Position numbers and translations under genes: made by a program | Notes under the pieces: generated by a model | Databases searched by the model: none | Seen by the model: the letters and a program-made list of their open reading frames with translations, nothing else | Told to the model about the DNA's origin: nothing | In this document: piece by piece, positions 7,624 to 16,294 of the stretch | Numbering within the stretch: the first letter of the stretch is position 1 | Layout: the number at the start of each line of letters is the position of its first letter | Assembly: GCA_018970145.1 (NCBI GenBank) | Contig: JAGWWY010000014.1 | Location: 1 to 53,863 of the forward strand | Length of the DNA stretch: 53,863 nucleotides | Source of the DNA: Gammaproteobacteria bacterium | Lineage (GTDB): Bacteria; Pseudomonadota; Gammaproteobacteria; Steroidobacterales; Steroidobacteraceae | Reading direction: 5' to 3'

Positions 7624-8661
7624 ATGGTCTGTCCAAAGAGTAGAACGTGGCTCGTGCTTTTGGTCTGCGTGCTGCCCTATGCACTGCCCTGCGCGTGGGC
7701 CGCCCCACAATATCAGCCGACGCGCCAGGAACTCGAGTCGGTCATGGCAGATCTGATTGCGTGGTTGCCCGGGGCTTGGGATTCCTACCCACAGGTGCAC
7801 TACCAGCGTCGCTACGTGAAACCGGTCGAGGGCGAGCATCCGCATTGGCACCACGTCTTTGCGCGTATCGATGCACCGCAGGTTGGTGCAGTCGTTTTCT
7901 ACGGACAGATCAATCCTGGCGGTCGCGATCAACCGTTGATGCATCGCAGTCAGATTCTCTACAAAGTTTGGATCGACGAGCAACGTGGTGCCGTCGTCAT
8001 CAACGGCCAAGGCCCCGCAGACCCGGATCGGTTCGTCAATTTGCACGAACGGCCGGAGTTGTGGGGTACGGTTCGAATGCGCGATGAGCAGAGTTTGCAG
8101 TGCGACTTCCTGTGGCGCCGCAGCGGCGAACAGATCGTCGGGATTTTGGATGGGAAGAGCGACGATCGCCGTCGTGGTGGCCCCGGTACTTGCACTTATC
8201 AGGTCAAAGGTACCGACGTCGAGTTCTTCGCTGATGCCGAATGGGTTCTAGGCCCCGACATACTTTGGGATTACGACATCAACACAATGGCGGGACATCA
8301 GTTCGTGGGTCGAGCCGATCGTACGCATATCAAGCAGTACCGCGCCCGTGGCTACCAATGTCGTGTCGAGGATATCAACGGCGTTCGCGACTGGCACGCG
8401 CATGATCGTGGCGCGACGCTGCCCGTCACCTCAAATGGCAAGCAATCGCAGCGTCTCATGTTGTTGCGTGCGCCCTTACCCGATTCGAAAGGCGTTGGCA
8501 TGCACGACGCCCTACGGATGGCATTACTGCCGCTCGATTCCGAGCAGCCCCTTTTCGAAGTCAGTACGGCACCGATCGCGCCGAGTGCCCAGTTGAAACA
8601 TGCCGGCGTGCAGGTGAATTGCGAGTTAGTCAAAGACCTGCCGCGTATGCACTTAAAGTAG
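7624..8661 (+). CDS. Exported CpcT/CpeT-like protein
   Basis: 345 residues with a signal peptide (WLVLLVCVLPYALPCAWA). The pattern resembles the CpcT/CpeT beta-barrel family: ADLIAWLPGAWDSYPQVHYQ, RSQILYKVWIDEQ, CDFLWRRSGEQIVG, PGTCTYQVKGTDVEFFADAE and AGHQFVGRAD. In cyanobacteria this family attaches bilins to phycobiliproteins. In non-phototrophs the role is unknown, and lipid or tetrapyrrole binding is only a guess. The C-terminal 90 residues extend beyond the domain. The gene stands alone, with convergent EamA 2 nt away. Confidence 0.6.
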   Translation: MVCPKSRTWLVLLVCVLPYALPCAWAAPQYQPTRQELESVMADLIAWLPGAWDSYPQVHYQRRYVKPVEGEHPHWHHVFARIDAPQVGAVVFYGQINPGGRDQPLMHRSQILYKVWIDEQRGAVVINGQGPADPDRFVNLHERPELWGTVRMRDEQSLQCDFLWRRSGEQIVGILDGKSDDRRRGGPGTCTYQVKGTDVEFFADAEWVLGPDILWDYDINTMAGHQFVGRADRTHIKQYRARGYQCRVEDINGVRDWHAHDRGATLPVTSNGKQSQRLMLLRAPLPDSKGVGMHDALRMALLPLDSEQPLFEVSTAPIAPSAQLKHAGVQVNCELVKDLPRMHLK

Positions 8662-8662
8662 G

Positions 8663-9544
8663 TCAGTCGAAGCGACGTTGAATCACTGGCTGAAGCAATA
8701 GCGTAGCGCAGATCACGACCACTCCCAGATAGAAAGAGATCGTCAATTCCCGGTGCTCGCCAAATAGCAGTGCAGCTAGCACGATAGCGTAGACGGGCTC
8801 TAAATTGAGCGTGAGTTGTGTGGTGAAGGCGCTGATGTGATGCAGTGCAGACAGCCACAACAAAAACGGCAGCAGCGTGCAGAACAGAGCGAGTACCAAA
8901 AGCCAGCCAAAGTTGGTAGCGGAGGGTGCCGCGGTAAACCACTGCTCTGCCGATATAAAAAACGCAACGATGATCAGAAGCATCGTTCCGGCGATCATTT
9001 CGACGAAGGTGATGGAGGCGGTATCGGCATCGCTGACGAATTTTTTGCTGAGCACCGCGAACGTCGCAGTCAACACCGCTGATATCACGCCGACGAGCAC
9101 GCCGAGCTGCATATCGAGTGGTACGCCGCCAATGAGCAGCACGACGCCGGGGATGGCGAGCACACCGAGGGCGAGTTCGCTCAACTTGTGACGTCGTCGA
9201 AAAACGAGCGGCTCGATGATCGCAGCACTCACGGACCCGAGCGCGAGGCAAGCCACGGCAACGGAGGCATTGGCGAGTTTGATCGCGCCGTAAAAACTCA
9301 ACCAATGCAATGCGATGATGCAGCCGAGTGCAGCGTAGGTACGTCGCAACGATGCCGGCATGGCTTTCAGACCGCGCCATACGCGTGGCCAGAGTGCCAG
9401 GCAACCAATCACGATCAGCATGCGCCAGATCACGAGTGTCATAGCGGGCAGCGTGATGATCTTGCCGAGGATGGCAGTGAAGCCCCATAGCAGCACGCAG
9501 ACATGCAATCGCCACAAGGCCCGTCGATGATCGGACGCACTCAT
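8663..9544 (-). CDS. EamA/DMT-superfamily inner-membrane transporter
   Basis: 293 residues with ten predicted membrane helices in two repeats of five, the drug/metabolite transporter layout. The first repeat starts LHVCVLLWGFTAILGK. The second starts VLVGVISAVLTATFAVLSKK and includes the EamA hallmark LTLNLEPVYAIVLAALLFGE. Substrate cannot be told from sequence. It is monocistronic, 24 nt downstream of the VOC gene on the same strand. Confidence 0.85.
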   Translation of the reverse strand: MSASDHRRALWRLHVCVLLWGFTAILGKIITLPAMTLVIWRMLIVIGCLALWPRVWRGLKAMPASLRRTYAALGCIIALHWLSFYGAIKLANASVAVACLALGSVSAAIIEPLVFRRRHKLSELALGVLAIPGVVLLIGGVPLDMQLGVLVGVISAVLTATFAVLSKKFVSDADTASITFVEMIAGTMLLIIVAFFISAEQWFTAAPSATNFGWLLVLALFCTLLPFLLWLSALHHISAFTTQLTLNLEPVYAIVLAALLFGEHRELTISFYLGVVVICATLLLQPVIQRRFD

Positions 9545-9568
9545 GCTGAACGATCAGGGCCTAACCAG

Positions 9569-10123
9569 TCAGCGCTCAGTGCCGGCCGGCTTGCCCAAGA
9601 TTTTGTTGAGCTCAATGAAGTTGCCGTCGGCATCCCACACGGCACTGAAGAGAACCGGGATCGTGCTCCCACCGGCACCCGGATAGTCGATGCGTTTCGG
9701 TGCCTCGGCTACGGTGACCTGCGCAGTCGCGCGAATACGTTCGAAGCGGGTCTCGAGGTCTTGTAGGTTGAACACCAGAATCAAACCGCCGGGTTGCGCC
9801 TTACGAAAGACGGGCTCTGGTGTCGGCTCGGTCAGATTAAGTCGCTGCATCAAGCCGAGCACGCCGATGAAGTCGTCATTGGCACGCAATAAGACGAGGC
9901 GAGTCGTGCCGCCGATGATCTGATCGTAGATGACCTTGAGGCCGAGTGCATCGCGGTAGAGCGGTAACGATCGGTCGATGTCGCGTACGACGAGGGTGGT
10001 GCGGCGCAAATCGACGGGTATTCGTTCGCCTTCGGACACCGGCGCAGCGTTCGCCTGCGGCGATGTGCACCACAGCCCTAATAACACCAGGGCGAGCAGG
10101 TTCATTTTAAGTAAGTTCTTCAT
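9569..10123 (-). CDS. Exported VOC (glyoxalase/dioxygenase) superfamily protein
   Basis: 184 residues. A signal peptide (MNLLALVLLGLWCTSPQANA) precedes one VOC domain: RTTLVVRDIDRSLPLYRDALGLKV, LVLLRANDDFIGVLGLM, and the ending VWDADGNFIELNKI. The ending has the conserved D-x-D-G-N-x-I-E-L pattern with the metal-ligand Glu. Periplasmic location is unusual for this mostly cytosolic family. Substrate is unknown. Its start codon lies against the divergent NlpC/P60 region. Confidence 0.82.
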   Translation of the reverse strand: MKNLLKMNLLALVLLGLWCTSPQANAAPVSEGERIPVDLRRTTLVVRDIDRSLPLYRDALGLKVIYDQIIGGTTRLVLLRANDDFIGVLGLMQRLNLTEPTPEPVFRKAQPGGLILVFNLQDLETRFERIRATAQVTVAEAPKRIDYPGAGGSTIPVLFSAVWDADGNFIELNKILGKPAGTER

Positions 10124-10220
10124 GGTGGGCGGGCCTGTTCAGCGGCGGGGGCTTGATCCCTCGGGTGACGACGATACACTGCCTCCCCTCGTTTCGAAAC
10201 GACTCTCCGGATACCTTGCC

Positions 10221-10739
10221 TTGGTACGACGTTACGCCAAATTCGGTCTCGTCATTGCAGCCTCGCTGTACGCGATATTGGCTGTGCCGGCGCGTGCCGA
10301 AGATGCGCCGGCGGCACTCGATCAAACACTCGACCAAACAGTGGCCGAGATCATGTCTCGCGGTGTCGTCGATCGTGCTATGACCTATATCGGTGTGCCC
10401 TACCGATCCGGTGGCAACGATCCCAAGGTGGGTTTCGATTGCAGCGGTTTCGTCACCTACGTGTACCGCAACACCTTGGGTCTCGTCCTGCCGCGCACGG
10501 CTCGTCAGTTGGCAACGGTGGGCGTCGGTATCGCGCGTGAGGAACTGCAGCCGGGCGACTTGGTGTTTTTCAACACGCGAGGCTCGCCGAATTCGCACGT
10601 GGGAATTTATTTGGGTAATTCTAAATTCGTCCACGCACCGAGAACCCGTACCCTGGTGCGTATCGACAGCCTCGACGATCCCGCCTATGCGAGTCGGTAT
10701 GATGGCGCTCGCCGAATCCTCTCGCCGACGCTCTCGTAA
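10221..10739 (+). CDS. Exported NlpC/P60 peptidoglycan endopeptidase
   Basis: The C-terminal 130 residues are an NlpC/P60 cysteine peptidase domain: YIGVPYRSGG, catalytic Cys in FDCSGFVTYVY, LPRTARQLA, LQPGDLVFF, catalytic His in NSHVGIYLGN, and the third polar residue in FVHAP. It should cut D-Glu-diaminopimelate stem-peptide bonds in the periplasm. The start is uncertain. TTG at 10221 gives a compact signal peptide (VRRYAKFGLVIAASLYAILAVPARA). ATG at 10122 is also in frame but collides with the divergent VOC start codon. Confidence 0.83.
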   Translation: MVRRYAKFGLVIAASLYAILAVPARAEDAPAALDQTLDQTVAEIMSRGVVDRAMTYIGVPYRSGGNDPKVGFDCSGFVTYVYRNTLGLVLPRTARQLATVGVGIAREELQPGDLVFFNTRGSPNSHVGIYLGNSKFVHAPRTRTLVRIDSLDDPAYASRYDGARRILSPTLS

Positions 10740-10749
10740 ATCGTTCGAC

Positions 10750-12318
10750 TCAAATTTTAAAATACCGCGACGGATGGGAGTGTGCCGGGTGATCGACCCA
10801 GCCACCGACTCGTTTTGCGACGAGCCGATTCGAGACGCCCGCCCACAGTGGCAGTAGCGGCACATCCTGCAACAGTAATCGCTCGGCTTCCGCGTAGGCG
10901 GCGAAACGCGCCTCGATCGTCGCTTGTCGCTCTGCCGACAGGAACGCCCGATCGTAGGCCGCGTTTTTGTAGCGTGAGACATTGACGCTCGAGTCCGAGA
11001 CGAAGCGATCGAGGAAGACCGAGGCCGACGGGATCACGGCGAACATCGCATAGCTGAAGAGATCGTAATCGCCGCGTTGGATGGCGGCGGAATACGCACG
11101 GCCGTCTATCGGCAGTAATTCGAGATCGATACCGATTGGTTTCCACATGGCCGCGATGGCGAGATAAACCTTGCGGGTGGTCGGGTTCGTCGGAAAACCG
11201 ATACCGAGTTTCAGACGCGCTCCACTGCGGGCTTTTCGTATCAAGGCGCGCGCGGCTTCGAGGCGTTTCGGCATCGGCCAGTTGGCGGCGTCTGGTGTCT
11301 GCAATGTCGGATATTGGGTGATGCCAGGCGGCAGCACGCTCTCGAGCGGCCGTTCACCGAGACCACGGACTTTGCCGGCGATGACGCTGCGATCGACGGC
11401 GAGTGTCAAAGCGCGACGAATATCGGGATTATCGAGCGGCTTGCGCGAGACGTTGATACCGATCGCACCCAAGGCGCACTCCGGCGAACTGCGCAGGAAG
11501 GCGGGTAGCTCGCGTTTGGCCATGGCGAGATTGCCCATGTCTTCAATGGAAGCGATATCCACTTGACCGAGCTTGAATAGACGCAGCCGTGTACCGTCGT
11601 CGTAACCCGTCAGCCATTCAACGCGCTCGATCGCAACCGAAGCGGCATCGAAGAAGCGGGTGTTCTTGATGAGCTTCACATCCTTGGCGCCGGCCGCCCA
11701 GGATTCGATTCGATAAGGACCATTGCTGACGATGTATTCGGGCTTCGACCATTCGCGACCCCGAACTTTGACGATGTGCTCCGGCACGCAATAAGCCGTG
11801 CAAAGATTCAAGGGCAGTTCGACGTCGGGATGCTCGAGTCGAATGATGAGCGTCGAGGCATCCGGCGCCGTTACACCGAGCGTTTCGGGTCCCTTGCGCG
11901 CGAAGCGCACGTCACGGGCACCGGCAATGGAATCGAGACGAACCGCATTCGGTGCGCCGGTTTCCGGATCGAGATAGCGACGCAAAGTAAAGACAAAATC
12001 TCGTGCGGTGAGGGCGGTGCCGTCGGACCATTGCAGCTTCGGTCGAAGCTTGAAGGTCCAGATCAGGCCATCCGCCGAGGTTTGCCAACTGGCAGCGCAG
12101 CCGGGCACTACACGACCGCTCGCATCGGTTACCGTGAGGCCGGCAAAGAGTTCGGCCGCCATTTCTGCGGTAACTTGTCCGGTGGGCCGCTGCGGATCGA
12201 GCGAGGTCATTTCGCTGGCGACGACACGGCGCAGGGTATTCCCCGATTGCGCTTGCAGTCTGGCGGGTAGCGCGAGCGAGGTCGCAACCGAAGCGGCGAT
12301 GAATGAACGACGATCCAT
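10750..12318 (-). CDS. ABC-transporter solute-binding protein, family 5 (peptide/nickel type)
   Basis: 522 residues. The leader MDRRSFIAASVATSLALP has a Tat-like RRSF motif. An SBP_bac_5 domain fills the rest, starting RRVVASEMTSLDPQRPTGQV and including WTFKLRPKLQWSDGTALTAR, VSNGPYRIESW and the KPLDNPDIRRALTLAVDRS segment. The family binds oligopeptides, nickel chelates or other solutes in the periplasm. No permease or ATPase genes are adjacent, so it is an orphan component. It lies 22 nt behind the superoxide dismutase gene on the same strand and is likely co-transcribed with it. NikR lies nearby, so nickel is one possible ligand, unproven. Confidence 0.88.
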   Translation of the reverse strand: MDRRSFIAASVATSLALPARLQAQSGNTLRRVVASEMTSLDPQRPTGQVTAEMAAELFAGLTVTDASGRVVPGCAASWQTSADGLIWTFKLRPKLQWSDGTALTARDFVFTLRRYLDPETGAPNAVRLDSIAGARDVRFARKGPETLGVTAPDASTLIIRLEHPDVELPLNLCTAYCVPEHIVKVRGREWSKPEYIVSNGPYRIESWAAGAKDVKLIKNTRFFDAASVAIERVEWLTGYDDGTRLRLFKLGQVDIASIEDMGNLAMAKRELPAFLRSSPECALGAIGINVSRKPLDNPDIRRALTLAVDRSVIAGKVRGLGERPLESVLPPGITQYPTLQTPDAANWPMPKRLEAARALIRKARSGARLKLGIGFPTNPTTRKVYLAIAAMWKPIGIDLELLPIDGRAYSAAIQRGDYDLFSYAMFAVIPSASVFLDRFVSDSSVNVSRYKNAAYDRAFLSAERQATIEARFAAYAEAERLLLQDVPLLPLWAGVSNRLVAKRVGGWVDHPAHSHPSRYFKI

Positions 12319-12340
12319 GTGCGGTTTCTTTGACCTTTGA

Positions 12341-13021
12341 TTATTTGATGGTGCTGGCGTAACGAGCTGAAATGACTTTCCAGTCGACCACTTGCCACCA
12401 AGCGTCGAGGTAGTCGGCGCGACGATTTTGATACTGCAGATAGTATGCGTGTTCCCACACATCGTTACCAAGCAGAGGAGTGCCCCGATCGGCGACGACA
12501 TCCATCAAGGGATTATCCTGGTTCGCCGTCGAGACGACCTTCAGTTTTCCTTCGGGCGTGACAATCAACCAAGCCCAGCCAGAACCGAAACGCGCGAGAC
12601 CCGATGCCTTGAAAGCCGCCTTGAACTGATCGAGCGATCCGAAGTCGCGATCGATAGCAGCACGCAGCTCTGCTGAAGGCTCGCCGCCTTGGTTTGGCCG
12701 AGTCATTGATTGCCAAAAAAATTGGTGATTCCAATGCCCTCCGCCATTATTGCGAACCGCCATGGGTGCTTCCGAGATTCTCGCAAGCAGTTGTTCGAGC
12801 GAGCGCCCGTGCAGGCCCGCATTGTCCGCGACGGCTTTATTGAGGTTATCGACGTAAGCTTTGTGGTGCCGACCGTGGTGGATCTGCATCGTTTGAGCGT
12901 CGATCACCGGTTGCAGCGCATCATGCGGATAAGGCAGCGGCGCGAGACTGAACGATTCTGCAAAGGCCGGCACACACAGCGCAGCAAGCAGCGCCCATCC
13001 AGAGCGAATTCGCGAATTCAT
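12341..13021 (-). CDS. Exported superoxide dismutase, Mn/Fe family
   Basis: 226 residues with an N-terminal signal peptide (WALLAALCVPAFA), so the enzyme should act in the periplasm, where CuZn enzymes are more usual. Metal ligands are His48 (QIHHGRHH), His99 (GGHWNHQFF), and Asp187 and His191 (NDVWEHAYY). The TANQDNPLMD segment has the Gln-Asp pattern of manganese enzymes rather than iron ones. It converts superoxide to peroxide and oxygen. It is first of a pair with the solute-binding protein. Confidence 0.93.
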   Translation of the reverse strand: MNSRIRSGWALLAALCVPAFAESFSLAPLPYPHDALQPVIDAQTMQIHHGRHHKAYVDNLNKAVADNAGLHGRSLEQLLARISEAPMAVRNNGGGHWNHQFFWQSMTRPNQGGEPSAELRAAIDRDFGSLDQFKAAFKASGLARFGSGWAWLIVTPEGKLKVVSTANQDNPLMDVVADRGTPLLGNDVWEHAYYLQYQNRRADYLDAWWQVVDWKVISARYASTIK

Positions 13022-13110
13022 ACGGAATCTCCAAGGGGTTGGGGACGGCGCCAAGAATACCGAGGCGGCCGTGGAAAATCAGCCGATTGCTTGCGCCACC
13101 TTGCGGGCGT

Positions 13111-13575
13111 TCAGTAGGTTGGCTTCAGATGTTTGTGGCTATGCCCACGACCGCCGTGCGAGTGCGTGTCGGCAGATTCGACCGTGATGAGATTGAGATT
13201 GCCGTGGCGGACACCCGGCTCTGCTGTGATTGCCGCAGCGAACGCCTGCACGTCGCGAGTGTTTCCCTGCAGTACGACAGTCTCGAGACAGTTCTCATGA
13301 TCGAGATGTACATGCATAGAAGCGACCGTCAGATCGTGATGCGCATGCTGCTTGGTCGCCAATCGTTCGGCCAAGGTACGCTGGTGGTGGTCGAAGACGT
13401 ACGACAAACTTGCGACACACTGACTGCCGTGGCCTGCGACTTGTTGCAGATCCTCGAGTCGATCGCGAATGAGATCGCGTACCGCCTCGCTACGATTTTG
13501 ATAGCCACGATTTTTGACGTACCGATCAAAGGCCTCAGCGAGGGGATCGTCGATGGAGATAGTCAACCGCTGCAT
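13111..13575 (-). CDS. nikR: Nickel-responsive transcriptional regulator NikR
   Basis: 154 residues. An N-terminal ribbon-helix-helix (RLTISIDDPLAEAFDRYVKN, then YQNRSEAVRDLIRD) is joined to the ACT-like nickel domain. All four high-affinity ligands align: His77, His88, His90 and Cys96 (KQHAHHDLT, MHVHLDHENCLE). A His-rich tail (THSHGGRGHSHKH) may bind extra metal. NikR represses nickel uptake genes when nickel is bound. No nik transporter is in the window apart from the orphan family-5 binding protein. It sits 4 nt behind the LysR gene and is probably co-transcribed with it. Confidence 0.93.
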   Translation of the reverse strand: MQRLTISIDDPLAEAFDRYVKNRGYQNRSEAVRDLIRDRLEDLQQVAGHGSQCVASLSYVFDHHQRTLAERLATKQHAHHDLTVASMHVHLDHENCLETVVLQGNTRDVQAFAAAITAEPGVRHGNLNLITVESADTHSHGGRGHSHKHLKPTY

Positions 13576-13579
13576 GGCA

Positions 13580-14479
13580 TCACCTCGCGGTGTCGTGAAA
13601 GGCTTGAATCAATGGTAAAAGCGCTTCGCTCGGCGGGCCAGCGCGGTAGGCGAGCACCAGCGGTCGTTGCCACTCGAATCGAGACGAGGGCAGAGCGACC
13701 AGATTGCCGCTGGCGAGGTCTGGTCCGAGTAGCGCCATTGGCAGTACCGTCAAGTGGCGTCCATGTTCGAGCAGGGTGAGACAGAACTCGATCGAACTGG
13801 TTTCGATGCTGACGTGTGGTGGTGCGAGGCCAGCGGACTCGAAAGATTCACGCCAAGCGGCTTCCACATCACCCGAGTTACTACCGCGTATCCATGGATA
13901 GCGTGTCAAATCTTCAGGAGTGATTTCTTTGGTTGTCGCACATAGCGGATGTTTTCGCCCAGCAATGATTCGATACGGTTCGTGACCGAGCGTCTCGCGG
14001 ATGATGCCAGAGGTGTCGTTAAGACTCGGGTGCGTGCGGATGTACACGGCGATATCGAGGGTGTTACCGGTCAAGGCCGCCACGAGCTCGGTTTGCAGAC
14101 CGCCGGTGATCGTGACGGTGATACCCGGGTGTCGCCGCTCGAGGGTCTCAACTGCGGTTGCCACTCGACTGGCTGCCGCAGTGGGGCTTGCTCCGATGCG
14201 GATGTGACCGCTGCGTTGGATGGCGTCCGACAGCAGCGTTTGGCGCAGCCGTGTCTCGTCGCTGGTGACCTGGCGGGCGAAGCGGGCGAGTTCATGACCA
14301 AACGCAGTCGGACGGGGTACCGAGGATTCGCGATCAAGTAGCCGCACGCCGAGCTCGGCTTCAAGTTGCCGCAGCGATTTACTGATGGCCTGTTGGGTTC
14401 GTCCGAGGTGGGTTGCCGCTCGCGTGAACCCGCCGTGATCGATCACGGCGAGAAAGTAGCGTAGCTGCTGAATCTGCAT
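13580..14479 (-). CDS. LysR-family transcriptional regulator
   Basis: 299 residues. The winged HTH is at residues 1-60 (MQIQQLRYFLAVIDHGGFTR and HLGRTQQAISKSLRQLE). A LysR substrate-binding domain follows (HIRIGASPTAAASRV, LDIAVYIRTHP, RYPWIRGSNSGDVE, EHGRHLTVLPMALLG). The effector is unknown. The ATG at 14479 matches the family N-terminus. It is divergent from the flavoprotein operon across 106 nt, the classical arrangement for a LysR regulator and its target. It also leads into nikR. Confidence 0.9.
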   Translation of the reverse strand: MQIQQLRYFLAVIDHGGFTRAATHLGRTQQAISKSLRQLEAELGVRLLDRESSVPRPTAFGHELARFARQVTSDETRLRQTLLSDAIQRSGHIRIGASPTAAASRVATAVETLERRHPGITVTITGGLQTELVAALTGNTLDIAVYIRTHPSLNDTSGIIRETLGHEPYRIIAGRKHPLCATTKEITPEDLTRYPWIRGSNSGDVEAAWRESFESAGLAPPHVSIETSSIEFCLTLLEHGRHLTVLPMALLGPDLASGNLVALPSSRFEWQRPLVLAYRAGPPSEALLPLIQAFHDTAR

Positions 14480-14585
14480 GGCCTCGTCATGGTAACCCCC
14501 GGTTGGGTATGGGGGAATGGAAGTTGTTTTCCGACGGACGGGCGTTACGGCAGGCTTGTCGGGACAACCAATGGGAGTCGATAGC
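14480..14585. promoter_or_regulatory. Divergent LysR/flavoprotein intergenic region with candidate operator
   Basis: This is the 106-nt gap between the divergent LysR and flavoprotein genes. It holds an inverted repeat, CCCCC (14496-14500) and GGGGG (14511-14515), within TAACCCCCGGTTGGGTAT. LysR regulators usually bind an imperfect palindrome in such gaps. GGGAG lies 9 nt before the flavoprotein ATG. No clear sigma-70 hexamers were seen. Confidence 0.4.
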
Positions 14586-16094
14586 ATGGCAAGTCTGCGG
14601 AGCGTGACCCAATGGGCCGATGAGACGGACGTTCTGATCTGCGGATATGGGCTGGCCGGTGCCACAGCCGCCATTGAGGCGCACGATCTCGATCCCGGCG
14701 CCGACATCCTGATTCTCGAGAAGATGCCGGAGGCGTGGGCTGGCGGTAATTCGCGCGTCTCCGGACAGTCCTTGCTGATTTCCAAAAACAAGGAAGCGTT
14801 GAAGTCGTATCAGCGCGCCATGAGTCAACCCAATCCGATACCCGAAGACATGTTGGACGCTTGGGCTGATCGTATGGTTGCACTGGAGCCTTACATCGAA
14901 GCGCGTGCTGTCGAGGTGGGGGCGAGCTACCTGCACGGAACGGGCTGGTCCGAGCGCGGCGTCGTGCTCGAGTTTCCGGAACTCGGTGCTGCGGAGGCGG
15001 TCGCGCATACCGCGACGATTCTTCCCGTGCCGAGCGGTGTATGGCTCGCCTTCGAGGCGAACGTCGACAAACGTTTGCGAATCCGCAAGCGCTTCGAGAC
15101 TAAAGTACTCGATCTCATCCAGGATCCGGATACCCTCGAGGTGTTCGGCGTCGTCGCGGAAATCGGTGGTGAGCGTCGCTATATTCGCGCGCGGCGCGGC
15201 GTCGTGATGTGCACCGGTGGCTTCGAGAACAACCTCGATATGCACCGCAATTATTTTGGTCTTTCACAGGCGCACCCACTCGGCACACCCGGCAACACGG
15301 GTGACGGTTTGCGTATCCTCCAGAAGGCGGGCGCCGACATGTGGCACTTACGCAATCAGGGGCAGTCGGGCGGCATCTGGCCAGGATTCCGGTTTCCCGG
15401 AAAAGACACTGTGTTTCTTCGACAGCTCTTCTGGCAGACCTTCAGCTGGATCGATGTTGGTCGCGACGATCAGCGATTCTTCGACGAGACTTGGGAGTGG
15501 CAGCTCACGCACTACAAGATGAAGAGTCACGGTGAGTGGATCGACACCCCCCATCACCGGGTATTACCGATCCACATGATCTTCGACGAAACCACCCGAG
15601 TGCATAACCCGCTCATCACCAAGGTCATGACGTGGAATGCCGTCGTCGAGAACTACCCATGGAGTGACGATAACAGCGCGGAAGTGGCCAAAGGCTGGAT
15701 CGTGCGCGCAGATTCCATCGAAGAGCTGGCGACGAAGATCGGAAGAAACCCGGTGGAGTTGGCGGCGACGGTACGCAAGTACAACGAAGCTTGTGCCACG
15801 GGTGTCGACGAGGAGTTCGGGCGCAGCAAGGAGACGCTCTACGCGATCGATAAGCCGCCTTATTACGCCATCGAGATCGTGCCTGCCATCGTCTGTACGG
15901 GCGGTGGCGCCAGACGCAATATCGAATCTGAGGTGCTGACGCCAGAAGGCGGTAAAATTCCGCGTCTTTACGAAGCAGGCGAGTTGGGTTCGATGTTCTC
16001 CAACCTTTATCAAAATGGTTCATATCTCACCGAGGCGATGATCTCGGGTCGTGCCGCCGGTCGTAATGCGGTGCAGCAGAGTGTGTCCAAATGA
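14586..16094 (+). CDS. FAD-dependent oxidoreductase (fumarate reductase/3-ketosteroid dehydrogenase family)
   Basis: 502 residues. The N-terminal Rossmann FAD site is DVLICGYGLAGATAAIEA, followed by ILEKMPEAWAGGNSRVSGQS. The return motif is RRGVVMCTGGFENN, and the C-terminal FAD contact is IPRLYEAGELGSMFSNLYQN with AMISGRAAGRNA. These mark the FAD_binding_2 family, whose members oxidise steroid or other alkane bonds or reduce enoates. There is no signal peptide, so it is cytoplasmic. It is first in a three-gene operon with a 4-nt overlap into the next gene. Substrate is unknown. The ATG at 14586 has the best ribosome site; 14517 would intrude into the regulatory gap. Confidence 0.9.
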   Translation: MASLRSVTQWADETDVLICGYGLAGATAAIEAHDLDPGADILILEKMPEAWAGGNSRVSGQSLLISKNKEALKSYQRAMSQPNPIPEDMLDAWADRMVALEPYIEARAVEVGASYLHGTGWSERGVVLEFPELGAAEAVAHTATILPVPSGVWLAFEANVDKRLRIRKRFETKVLDLIQDPDTLEVFGVVAEIGGERRYIRARRGVVMCTGGFENNLDMHRNYFGLSQAHPLGTPGNTGDGLRILQKAGADMWHLRNQGQSGGIWPGFRFPGKDTVFLRQLFWQTFSWIDVGRDDQRFFDETWEWQLTHYKMKSHGEWIDTPHHRVLPIHMIFDETTRVHNPLITKVMTWNAVVENYPWSDDNSAEVAKGWIVRADSIEELATKIGRNPVELAATVRKYNEACATGVDEEFGRSKETLYAIDKPPYYAIEIVPAIVCTGGGARRNIESEVLTPEGGKIPRLYEAGELGSMFSNLYQNGSYLTEAMISGRAAGRNAVQQSVSK

Positions 16095-16288
16095 AGATCA
16101 AGACGCCCGCCATGAAACTCGATCTTCGTATCGACAAGATGGAGGTGCGTGACGGCGAGCTCCGTCTCGATGGCGTGGCGGGTGTCTTGCCCTGCGAGGC
16201 GTCACTCGGCGCTGCGGAAGCCCGTCGTCTGATCCTGCAAGCTTTACGGCCGAAGACCATTCTTTGGGCGCTGTTCAGTAAAGGTTAA
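16091..16288 (+). CDS. Small conserved-looking protein in the flavoprotein operon
   Basis: 65 residues, unrecognised. It reads as a short beta segment (KLDLRIDKMEVRDGELRLDG) and a helix (AAEARRLILQALRPKTILW). It has one Cys and no membrane segment. Its ATG overlaps the flavoprotein stop (ATGA), and the membrane protein follows 6 nt later. Coupling on both sides suggests a subunit or assembly factor, by inference. Confidence 0.72.
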   Translation: MKIKTPAMKLDLRIDKMEVRDGELRLDGVAGVLPCEASLGAAEARRLILQALRPKTILWALFSKG

Positions 16289-16294
16289 ACAGTC

